From: Variovorax sp. 54 | GTDB taxonomy: Bacteria > Pseudomonadota > Gammaproteobacteria > Burkholderiales > Burkholderiaceae_C | DNA length: 64,000 bases | Reading direction: 5' to 3' | Assembly: GCF_002754375.1 (NCBI RefSeq) | Contig: NZ_PEFF01000001.1 | Location: 4,419,501 to 4,483,500, forward strand | Shown: piece by piece, positions 56,713-64,000 of the stretch | Numbering within the stretch: the first letter of the stretch is position 1 | Layout of the letters: the number at the start of each line of letters is the position of its first letter | The notes under the pieces: generated by a model | The model's database searches: none | What the model saw: the letters and a program-made list of their open reading frames with translations, nothing else | What the model was told of the DNA's origin: nothing | Program-made: the position numbers and the translations under genes

Positions 56713-57867
56713 TTGAGAAGAGATGCGAAAGCCCTCGCGTGGGTAGCGCTTGCCGGCGCGGTGTTGCTCCAGGGCTGTGCCGTGGTGCCCGGTATGGGGT
56801 CGGTGGAGCCGTACGAAGCGGGCGGCGAGTTGCCGTCCCAGTTCCGCTACCTTCCCGACGAAGCGCCTGAAGGCGAAATCACGCCTATCTCACTGGCGCT
56901 GGTGCGTACGTTGGCGGAGGTGTCGCCGAAGGGCGTGCCGCCTGAGGTGCAGGCGCTGTTTGGCAAGGGCGCGCGCTACACCATCGGGTCGGGCGACGTT
57001 GTGGGTGTGATCGTGTACGACCACCCTGAACTGCTGCCCAACGCGGGTGCCGTGATTTCGCAGTCGGCTGACCCGACTGGCGTGCAGGTGGCACCGGGCT
57101 TCATCGTCGATGCAGACGGCGAAATCGCCTTTCCATATATCGGCCGCGTGCGCGTGGCTGGCTTGAGCGAAGGCGATGCTTCCGACCTGATTGGCAAGCT
57201 TCTGCGGCCGCATGTTCGCGATCCGCAGGTGACGGTGCGTATTCAGTCTTTCAGAAGTCGGCGTGCTTATTTGGAAGGCGAAGTACGCACGCCGGGCTCG
57301 CAGATCTTCACCGACGTGCCCATGACGTTGAGCGAGGCGATCAACCGCGCTGGCGGGATGACGTCCAATGCCAACCAGTCGGCCGTCACCCTCATCCGCG
57401 ATGGCCGTTCGGTTCCCATCGACATGACCCGACTGCGCGAAGCGGGCTACGACGGGAACGGCATTCCCCTGAAGAACGGCGACACCATTCGTGTGGCGCA
57501 CCGGGAGGACTCGAAGGTCTTCGTCATGGGCGAAATCATGGCGCCGGTCGCCCTGTCCATGCGCAGCAATGGTCGCTTGAGCTTGAGCGAGGCGTTGGGT
57601 GAGGCCGGGGGACCGATGACAACGACCTCCAACGCTGGCCAGATCTACGTGATTCGCCAAGGCGCGACCGGCGCACCGGCCATCTTTCATTTGAATGCCA
57701 AGAACCCGGCAACGATGGCACTGGCAAGCCAGTTCCGGTTGCAGTCGCAGGACGTCGTGTACGTCGATCCGGTGCCACTGGTCAAGTGGAACCGCGTGGT
57801 CAGCTTGATCCTGCCATCCGCTACGGTGGTCAACAACGCGAGCGAGGTTTACAGCAGGCATCGCTAA
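56713..57867 (+). CDS. Polysaccharide export outer-membrane lipoprotein (Wza-like)
   Basis: A 384-residue protein of the poly_export/SLBB family. The signal peptide has lipobox LLQGC at Cys22. The poly_export domain YTIGSGDVVGVIVYDHPEL...VDADGEIAFPYIGRVRVAG covers about residues 90-185, then two SLBB domains (RRAYLEGEVRTPGSQIFTD; KVFVMGEIMAPVALSM) and a C-terminal amphipathic helix. It forms the outer-membrane exit for capsule or exopolysaccharide. The start is TTG with AAGGGA upstream. Confidence 0.92.
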   Translation: MRRDAKALAWVALAGAVLLQGCAVVPGMGSVEPYEAGGELPSQFRYLPDEAPEGEITPISLALVRTLAEVSPKGVPPEVQALFGKGARYTIGSGDVVGVIVYDHPELLPNAGAVISQSADPTGVQVAPGFIVDADGEIAFPYIGRVRVAGLSEGDASDLIGKLLRPHVRDPQVTVRIQSFRSRRAYLEGEVRTPGSQIFTDVPMTLSEAINRAGGMTSNANQSAVTLIRDGRSVPIDMTRLREAGYDGNGIPLKNGDTIRVAHREDSKVFVMGEIMAPVALSMRSNGRLSLSEALGEAGGPMTTTSNAGQIYVIRQGATGAPAIFHLNAKNPATMALASQFRLQSQDVVYVDPVPLVKWNRVVSLILPSATVVNNASEVYSRHR

Positions 57868-58006
57868 TCGAGTCTGGATCCAAGCCGAGTTTTCGAAGTT
57901 CACGGCGTGGTCCAAGTTGCTCTGAAATCAGCGGCCGCGAATGCGGTGCGGCGACATGACTCTTCTCAGAGCCTGTCGCCAATTTTTCGTCTCCAGTGCT
58001 TTCAAC

Positions 58007-59290
58007 ATGCAAGTCATTCAATCAACTCAACCTATCGCGATCATCGGTCTCGGCTACGTGGGCCTTCCCCTTGCCGTGGAGTTCGGCAAGAAGCGACAAG
58101 TGATCGGCTTCGACATCAATGCCAAACGCATCGCAGACTTGCAGCGGGGGCACGACCGCACTCTTGAAACGACTGCTGACGAGTTGACGGCGGCCAACCA
58201 ATTGGCATTCACCTCACAGGCCGATGATCTGCGCGATTGCACTGTATTCATCGTGACAGTCCCCACGCCGATCGACAGCGCGAACCGTCCCGATTTGACG
58301 CCACTGATCAAGGCCAGCGAAACCGTTGGAAAGGTGATGCGAGCAGGCGCCATTGTGATTTTCGAGTCGACGGTATATCCCGGCGCCACCGAGGAGGTGT
58401 GTGTTCCGGTTCTCGAGAAATTCAGCGGCAAGAAGTTCAATGTGGATTTTTTCTGCGGTTACAGCCCCGAGCGCATCAACCCCGGTGACAAGGAGCACCG
58501 CCTGCCCAGCATCAAGAAGGTAACCAGCGGCAGCACGCCGGAAGTCGCCGAGGCTGTAGATCAGATGTACCGTCAGATCATTACCGCGGGCACTCACAAG
58601 GCCAGCAGCATCAAGGTGGCCGAAGCTGCCAAGGTGATCGAGAACACGCAGCGTGATGTGAACATTGCGCTGATGAACGAGTTGAGCCTCATTTTTCACA
58701 GGCTTGGCATCGACACGCTTGAAGTGCTGCAGGCAGCCGGCACCAAGTGGAACTTCCTGCCTTTTCGTCCGGGACTGGTGGGTGGGCACTGTATTGGCGT
58801 GGATCCGTATTACCTCACCCACAAGGCGGTCGAGGTTGGTTACCACCCGGAAGTGATCCTGGCCGGTCGCCGGATCAACGACAACATGGCGAGCCATGTC
58901 GCGGACGAAGTCATCAAGCTGATGCTGCGCAAGAACGTGCCGGTTTTGGGCAGCAAGGTGCTGGTGCTGGGCCTGACCTTCAAGGAAAACTGCCCCGACG
59001 TGCGCAACACCAAGGTGGTGGATATCGTGCGCACCTTGCAAGGCTACAACACCCAGGTGGACGTGTTTGACCCATGGGTTGATGCCGTTGAGGCCGAGCA
59101 CGAATATGGCCTGCAATGTTTGCCCGATCTGCCTGTAGATGGTGAGTACGCGGCCATCGTTCTTGCTGTTGGTCACCAGCAATTCGTCGCCTTGGGCGAG
59201 TCGGGCATCAAGGCCTTGGGTCAACCCGGCGCCGTACTGTTTGACGTCAAGAGCATCTTGCCCTTGGGCGCAGCGGACGGTCGACTCTAA
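58007..59290 (+). CDS. tviB: UDP-N-acetylhexosamine 6-dehydrogenase (TviB/WbpO-like)
   Basis: A 427-residue NAD-dependent dehydrogenase that oxidises UDP-GlcNAc or UDP-GalNAc at C6 to the uronic acid. The Rossmann motif is [15 protein letters not shown] at residues 13-27; the nucleophile is Cys262 ([13 protein letters not shown]); VTVPTPID and [17 protein letters not shown] are also typical. Assignment to the TviB/WbpO group rather than Ugd rests on overall resemblance and on the adjacent epimerase. ATG 58007. Confidence 0.88.
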   Translation: MQVIQSTQPIAIIGLGYVGLPLAVEFGKKRQVIGFDINAKRIADLQRGHDRTLETTADELTAANQLAFTSQADDLRDCTVFIVTVPTPIDSANRPDLTPLIKASETVGKVMRAGAIVIFESTVYPGATEEVCVPVLEKFSGKKFNVDFFCGYSPERINPGDKEHRLPSIKKVTSGSTPEVAEAVDQMYRQIITAGTHKASSIKVAEAAKVIENTQRDVNIALMNELSLIFHRLGIDTLEVLQAAGTKWNFLPFRPGLVGGHCIGVDPYYLTHKAVEVGYHPEVILAGRRINDNMASHVADEVIKLMLRKNVPVLGSKVLVLGLTFKENCPDVRNTKVVDIVRTLQGYNTQVDVFDPWVDAVEAEHEYGLQCLPDLPVDGEYAAIVLAVGHQQFVALGESGIKALGQPGAVLFDVKSILPLGAADGRL

Positions 59291-59306
59291 ATCTGAAGAC
59301 ATTGGC

Positions 59307-60368
59307 ATGAGCAATATCACCCAAGAACAACCCTCCGCATTCGATTTACTGAAGTCCCGCCTCGTAGGTGAACCGCACACTTGGCTCGTAACTGGAGTAG
59401 CTGGCTTCATCGGCAGCAACTTGTTGGAAGTCCTGCTCAAGCTGAACCAGCGTGTCGTTGGACTAGATAACTTTGCGACAGGCTATCAGCACAATCTCGA
59501 CGAAGTGCAGTCTTCGGTTAGCCCGACGCAGTGGGCCAACTTCCGCTTTATTCAGGGCGACATCCGTAGCTTGGACGACTGCCAGCGCGCCTGCGTGGAG
59601 GTGGACTATGTGCTCCATCAGGCCGCTTTGGGTAGTGTTCCGCGCAGCATGGCTGACCCTATCACCAGCAATAGCGTCAACATCACAGGCTTTCTCAACA
59701 TGCTTGTGGCCGCGCGTGATGCGAAAGTCACGAGTTTTACTTATGCCGCTAGCAGCAGCACCTATGGGGATCATCCAGCGTTGCCCAAGGTTGAAGACAC
59801 CATCGGCAAGCCACTCAGTCCATATGCCGTGACCAAGTATGCGAATGAGCTGTATGCGGACGTATTTGCGCGTTGTTACGGGTTTAACGCCATTGGGTTG
59901 AGGTATTTCAATGTGTTTGGAAAAAGACAGAGTCCCAATGGGGCTTATGCGGCAGTTATTCCGAAGTGGACGGCATCCCTTTTGAAGCGTGAGGTTGTTC
60001 GCATCAATGGCGATGGAAAAACGAGTCGCGATTTTTGTTATATCGAAAACGCCATTCAAGCCAATCTCTTGGCAGCCACCACCGATAACTTAGAGGCGAA
60101 AAATCAGATCTATAACGTTGCGGTAGGTGGTCGAGCGACACTCAATGAGCTCTTTGCGTTGCTTCGCGATGAGTTGGTTGAGCACGGAGTTAAGCCTGAT
60201 GCCCAGCCGATGTACCAAGATTTTCGAGCAGGTGATGTGCGCCACAGCCAAGCAGATATCAGCAAGGCGGCGCGCTTGCTGGGCTACCAGCCCAGTCATA
60301 CCTTGGCAGAAGGCATCCCCGGTGCAGTCGCATGGTACTCATCCCATGCGGAGCTCCTTGGTGTATGA
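59307..60368 (+). CDS. tviC: UDP-N-acetylhexosamine 4-epimerase (TviC/WbpP-like)
   Basis: A 353-residue extended SDR epimerase. The nucleotide motif GVAGFIGS is at residues 30-37, and the catalytic residues are Ser150 ([10 protein letters not shown]) and Tyr173-Lys177 ([12 protein letters not shown]). [13 protein letters not shown] is typical of the WbpP group, which prefers N-acetylated substrates. With the dehydrogenase it would make UDP-GalNAc-uronic acid, as in Vi antigen and Pseudomonas O6 O-antigen. Confidence 0.9.
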   Translation: MSNITQEQPSAFDLLKSRLVGEPHTWLVTGVAGFIGSNLLEVLLKLNQRVVGLDNFATGYQHNLDEVQSSVSPTQWANFRFIQGDIRSLDDCQRACVEVDYVLHQAALGSVPRSMADPITSNSVNITGFLNMLVAARDAKVTSFTYAASSSTYGDHPALPKVEDTIGKPLSPYAVTKYANELYADVFARCYGFNAIGLRYFNVFGKRQSPNGAYAAVIPKWTASLLKREVVRINGDGKTSRDFCYIENAIQANLLAATTDNLEAKNQIYNVAVGGRATLNELFALLRDELVEHGVKPDAQPMYQDFRAGDVRHSQADISKAARLLGYQPSHTLAEGIPGAVAWYSSHAELLGV

Positions 60369-60489
60369 GCCGCCTTGTCATTGACAGCGCTGGTGTCATC
60401 TTTGGGGCACAGGGAGGCGAGCACGCCTCTGGAAACAACTTGCCCACGGAGCAGGCCGCGGTATTGCAAACGACCAACCTGCCTGACTG

Positions 60490-61755
60490 ATGCGCCTCTC
60501 CCACATTACCTGGAACCTGGGGGGGCTGGCGTTGCCGCTAGGGGTGGCTGCGCTCACCGTTCCGTCTCTTATCGCGAGGCTCGGGCACGAGCGCTTTGGC
60601 TTGTTGGCACTGGCCTGGGGTCTGATCGGTTATGCCGGAGCCATGGACTTGGGGTTGGGGCGTGCGTTGACGCAAATGGTTGCCCGTTTGCGAGGGGAAA
60701 AAAACTACGCGAGCATTCCCGACGTATTGATGACGACGGGACGCATCACGCTCGTTACCGGGCTCATCGGCGGTGTACTGATTGCGGTGATCGCCCTGGC
60801 GGGAGGGCATCGCTGGATTCGTGTGGAAGCTACGTCATCTCATGAAATTCTAGTGGCCATGCTCCTGCTTGCCGTAGCGTTGCCGGCCCAGGCCATGAGC
60901 GCGACTTATCGTGGCTTGAACGAGGCTTTTTTGAATTTCAGGGGAATTAGTTTACTGAGGGCTGCGCTGGGTGTTGTGAATTTCGCCGGGCCCTATGCCA
61001 TTTCTTTTTTTACGACACAACTGCCTTGGTTGGTGGCGTCTCTGGTCGTTAGTCGTTTGCTGGCTTTGTTTGCTTATCGCCGGCTCGCTCTTCGATGCAT
61101 GCAAAAAGAATTGGAAGTTCAGGGGCGAGCCAAATACTCCAGCACGATTGCACGTTCATTGTTTTCATTTGGCGGATGGGTAACGATTAGCAGCATTGCC
61201 AGTCCCATATTGGTGCAGGCTGATCGCTTTGTGATTGGAGCCACGTTGTCGGCCGCCGCAGTTTCTGTGTATGTCCTGCCCTACGAGGTTGTTGTTCAAA
61301 GTTTGATTTTGGTTGGCGCCGTGTCCTCAGTGATGTTTCCGGGCTTAACGAAGATTATTCAAGAGCAGCCAACCTTGTGGCGGGGTTATTTCAACAAATG
61401 GTTGGCGCGAGTCGCGGCATTGATGTTTCTTGTTTGCTTGACTTTGGCAATCTTGTTGCCTGTTTTGTTGCCGTTGTGGATCAAAGACGGCTTGAATCCA
61501 GAGTCAATCTTGATTGGGCAGGTGCTTTGCATTGGTGTTTTGGCTAATGCGATAGGCTCAATGTTTTATGCACTTTTGCATGCGCAAGGAAAGTCTTCTG
61601 TCACCGCAAAAATCCATCTGCTTGAATTGCCTTTTTTCTTGATTTTGTTGATGATTGCGATTGATCGCGTTGGGGTGCTCGGAGCTGCATGGGCATGGGT
61701 TATTCGGATGACGGTAGACGCAGCTGCACTTGCTTGGATGGCAAGAAATAGGTAA
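60490..61755 (+). CDS. wzx: Polysaccharide repeat-unit flippase (Wzx-like, MATE/MOP superfamily)
   Basis: A 421-residue membrane protein with about twelve helices. The N-terminus LGGLALPLGVAALTVPSLIARLG, then GLIGYAGAMDLGLGRALTQMVA and VTISSIASPILVQADRFVIGA, fit the MOP exporter superfamily. It would flip undecaprenyl-linked repeat units to the periplasm. GC content falls steadily through the gene. A 121-bp gap before it holds no gene. Confidence 0.85.
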   Translation: MRLSHITWNLGGLALPLGVAALTVPSLIARLGHERFGLLALAWGLIGYAGAMDLGLGRALTQMVARLRGEKNYASIPDVLMTTGRITLVTGLIGGVLIAVIALAGGHRWIRVEATSSHEILVAMLLLAVALPAQAMSATYRGLNEAFLNFRGISLLRAALGVVNFAGPYAISFFTTQLPWLVASLVVSRLLALFAYRRLALRCMQKELEVQGRAKYSSTIARSLFSFGGWVTISSIASPILVQADRFVIGATLSAAAVSVYVLPYEVVVQSLILVGAVSSVMFPGLTKIIQEQPTLWRGYFNKWLARVAALMFLVCLTLAILLPVLLPLWIKDGLNPESILIGQVLCIGVLANAIGSMFYALLHAQGKSSVTAKIHLLELPFFLILLMIAIDRVGVLGAAWAWVIRMTVDAAALAWMARNR

Positions 61756-61760
61756 ACAGT

Positions 61761-63008
61761 ATGCGAAAGATTTTTAAGTCGTCTGTTTTCCTTCTTCTTG
61801 TCAGCGCAATCGTTTTCCCGACGGTCTTTTCTGAAGCGAAGCTCGTGCTCTTGATTGCAGCCGTTTTTTCTGCACTAAACTTGATGCTTCGGAAACCCAT
61901 CGCGATACGAAGGGAATCTGAGCTTCTTTGGATAGCATTTCCCTTGCTAGGGCTTTTGTGGTCTTTGTATGGGGTGGCGGTTGGCAATCCGGGGGCTGTT
62001 CGCGTTTTAAGTGTAATGTTTGTCTATCCGATAATTTTTCCAATTTTGGCATTTTGCTATAAAAATGGAGATCAGGATGGACTGGTTAGGTCAATGAGGG
62101 TGTCGGCTCTTCTTTTGATTGTATTGAATTTTTCATATATATATTATTCCACTTTTGGCGGTGGAGGGTGGATTGTTGATTTTATGCAGGGGCTATTTGA
62201 TGAGGCTGCTGTTGTGGATGATGCGAGTGATTATTTTAAATTCACATTGCCAAACGTTTCCTCGCTCCTGTTTTTGATTCCTTTTTTTCTTGCGTCGGTG
62301 CTGACAAATTATTCGGATCGAAAGATTTTGGATGGATTGTTGACCGTCGGATTAATCATTATCGGCGTCTTGTCTGGGAGGCGTGCGCTAATGATTTCTG
62401 TTTTTCTTGGGCCAATTTTGGCTTATTTTTTGACGTGGCGAAGCCAGAAGAAGAGCGGCAGGCGTGCCGGTGTAAGTAGATTTGTTGGTCCGTTGATTTT
62501 GTCGTGCGTTCTGGGGTTTGTTATTTATTGGTTTTTTATGTCATTTGATCGCGCTGAATTTTATCAAGTTCAGTTGCTTTCAATTTTTGACTTTGAGGGT
62601 AATGAGAGTAATGTGGAGCGACGATTGCAGTTCAATGCGCTTTTGCAAGGGTTGCAAGAGAGCATTTTTTTTGGCGAAGGGGCAGGTGCTGCTGCAAGTT
62701 ATTCTAGATCGACAGAGCAACCTTGGGCATATGAACTTTCCTATCTTGCCTTTGCGTTCCAGTATGGCCTGATTGGATTTTCTATCTACGCGGCAGGCGT
62801 GCTCTTCATGGTTTCCCGGTTGATCAAGATAGTAAACTTCGTTGGTCGAAAAGACTTTGTCTTTTGTGTTCTTTGTGGGTTTTTCTCTTTTTTGATTGCT
62901 AATGCAACAAATCCATATCTTAGTAAGTTTGACTATATGTGGGTATTCTTTATTCCGTTCGCGCTTATGAATCTTGGTGCACCGAAAAGTGCAGGACAGC
63001 TTCGATGA
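61761..63008 (+). CDS. Probable O-antigen/exopolysaccharide polymerase (Wzy-like)
   Basis: A 415-residue protein with about ten to eleven membrane helices and a large loop near residues 265-320 containing NVERRLQFNALLQGLQESIFFGEG, the type of periplasmic loop seen in Wzy polymerases. Sequence conservation in this family is low, so the call rests on topology, AT-rich composition and position after the flippase. It overlaps the next gene by four bases. Confidence 0.75.
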   Translation: MRKIFKSSVFLLLVSAIVFPTVFSEAKLVLLIAAVFSALNLMLRKPIAIRRESELLWIAFPLLGLLWSLYGVAVGNPGAVRVLSVMFVYPIIFPILAFCYKNGDQDGLVRSMRVSALLLIVLNFSYIYYSTFGGGGWIVDFMQGLFDEAAVVDDASDYFKFTLPNVSSLLFLIPFFLASVLTNYSDRKILDGLLTVGLIIIGVLSGRRALMISVFLGPILAYFLTWRSQKKSGRRAGVSRFVGPLILSCVLGFVIYWFFMSFDRAEFYQVQLLSIFDFEGNESNVERRLQFNALLQGLQESIFFGEGAGAAASYSRSTEQPWAYELSYLAFAFQYGLIGFSIYAAGVLFMVSRLIKIVNFVGRKDFVFCVLCGFFSFLIANATNPYLSKFDYMWVFFIPFALMNLGAPKSAGQLR

Positions 63009-63928
63009 TTGATGTTGTTGTTGTTAATTGGAATGCGGGGAATCAATTGATTGATTGTGTTGAATCTATTGATCGACATGCGCGGGAATTGACCTCTCAG
63101 ATTTTTGTGGTGGATAATGCTTCCACCGACAACTCCTGGAAATTTGTTGAAGATTTTCCTGGTGTGAAGCTGATTCATGCAGGGGAAAATCTTGGCTTTG
63201 GTCGGGCGTGCAATTTGGGGGCGAGAAATAGCAAAGCACAATATTTGCTTTTTCTAAATCCAGATGCGGCTCTGCGTGAAAATTCGCTGCAGAGAGCATT
63301 GAAATTCATGGCTGATCCAGCTAATTCTCAAGTGGGAATTTGTGGCGTACAGCTAGTGGATGAGTCCGGTCATGTAGCGCGCAGTTGCGCGCGCTTTCCT
63401 TCTGCTGCGGCCTTCAGCGCGCACGCGCTTGGCTTGGATCGCGTATTTCCCGCACTGGGAGTTCACATGACCGAATGGAGCCATGAGGAAGTACGGGATG
63501 TAGACCATGTCATTGGGGCCTTCTTCCTGGTTCGGCGCAGTTTGTTTGATGCGTTACACGGATTCGACGAGCGATTCTTTGTTTATCTGGAGGATGTGGA
63601 TTTCTCCCGTCGGGCTCATCTTTCTGGTTGGCACAGCGTGTATCTGGCCGACGTGCAAGCCTTTCATGCGGGAGGCGGAACGTCGCGGCAGGTGAAGGCG
63701 CGGCGATTGTTCTATTCGTTGCGCAGTCGTCTGTTGTATGCGTGCAAGCATTTCTCGTGGCCAGGGGCTGCCTTGGTCTTGTTTGTGACGCTGGCCCTTG
63801 AGCCCATTTCCCGTTCGGTCTTGGCCTTGGTCCGTCGTTCGTGGACGGGTTTTCGAGAGACCTGGACTGCTTATGGCCTCTTGTGGCGATGGTTGCCTCA
63901 ATGGGCCCTCAGGGGGGTGACCCGTTGA
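63005..63928 (+). CDS. Glycosyltransferase family 2 (rhamnosyltransferase-like)
   Basis: A 307-residue GT-A enzyme. The N-terminus IDVVVVNWNAGNQLIDCVESID, the donor site VVDNASTDNSW, GENLGFGRACNLGARNS and LFLNPDAA give the nucleotide-sugar fold; the acceptor part has FDERFFVYLEDVDFSRRAHLSGW. The C-terminal hydrophobic segment may attach it to the membrane. Sugar specificity is unknown. GC content recovers within the gene's second half. Confidence 0.88.
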   Translation: MIDVVVVNWNAGNQLIDCVESIDRHARELTSQIFVVDNASTDNSWKFVEDFPGVKLIHAGENLGFGRACNLGARNSKAQYLLFLNPDAALRENSLQRALKFMADPANSQVGICGVQLVDESGHVARSCARFPSAAAFSAHALGLDRVFPALGVHMTEWSHEEVRDVDHVIGAFFLVRRSLFDALHGFDERFFVYLEDVDFSRRAHLSGWHSVYLADVQAFHAGGGTSRQVKARRLFYSLRSRLLYACKHFSWPGAALVLFVTLALEPISRSVLALVRRSWTGFRETWTAYGLLWRWLPQWALRGVTR

Positions 63929-64000
63929 AGCCGATCAAGGTCTTGGCACTGACCAAGTACGGGCGCGTTGGCGCCTCTTCTCGTATGCGGTCCTGGCAGT
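63925..64000 (+). CDS. Next polysaccharide gene, partial (probable glycosyltransferase)
   Basis: A TTG start overlaps the preceding stop by four bases; 25 residues are visible (KPIKVLALTKYGRVGASSR) before the right edge. The opening resembles group 1 (GT-B) glycosyltransferases, but too little is present to be sure. Confidence 0.5.
   Translation, partial: MKPIKVLALTKYGRVGASSRMRSWQ

Overview
This is a GC-rich stretch of a betaproteobacterial chromosome, almost certainly Burkholderiales, family Comamonadaceae, with gene content and protein sequence most like Variovorax (genus is inference). The evidence is the gene order: ponA/mrcA divergent from pilMNOPQ-aroKB-dgt, gltBD, the mlaFED-mlaA-mlaC-mlaB/ABC/ibaG/murA/hisG-hisD run, hisCBHA, hisFIE-HIT-tatABC-degS, and pdxA-mscL. 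HisG is also of the short type used by betaproteobacteria.

Layout. Positions 1-3143 are the end of a filamentous-phage (inovirus) prophage. It has an RstA-type replication initiator, the start of a small downstream protein, a chain of small overlapping genes, and a divergent HTH repressor with operator-like repeats. The repressor's stop codon overlaps the start codon of cyaY (frataxin). Positions 3510-11238 hold penicillin-binding protein 1A and the type IV pilus alignment/secretin operon. Positions 11262-17577 hold aroK, aroB, dgt, an MFS gene, a DUF1415 gene, a methyltransferase and a REP-associated (RAYT) transposase followed by palindromes. Positions 17756-24015 encode glutamate synthase. 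Positions 24114-28110 encode the Mla phospholipid system, which keeps outer-membrane lipid asymmetry. An inverted lipoprotein serine hydrolase (28115-29731) lies between it and the ABC-2 exporter, ibaG and murA.

Positions 33183-45627 carry the complete hisGDCBHAFIE set. It is interrupted by two genes of unknown function between hisD and hisC, and by an ATPase, an orphan solute-binding protein, a dicarboxylate/amino-acid symporter and a mutarotase between hisA and hisF. A DUF4870 protein, a HIT protein and tatABC follow. Positions 48079-50880 are an accessory island with a phage tailspike-like beta-helix protein and a frameshifted companion. Positions 50881-56036 return to core genes: a degS-like protease, an MFS transporter, a Nif3 protein, pdxA and mscL.

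From 56713 to the right edge is a Wzx/Wzy-type surface polysaccharide locus: an outer-membrane export lipoprotein, TviB/WbpO- and TviC/WbpP-like nucleotide-sugar enzymes, a flippase, a polymerase and glycosyltransferases. Base composition falls sharply around 60.5-63.3 kb, the usual sign of transferred antigen genes.

The strongest candidates for something new are the tailspike island, the prophage repressor fused translationally to cyaY, and a 17-bp AT-rich palindrome that has been absorbed into the N-terminal coding sequences of both mlaA and hisH.
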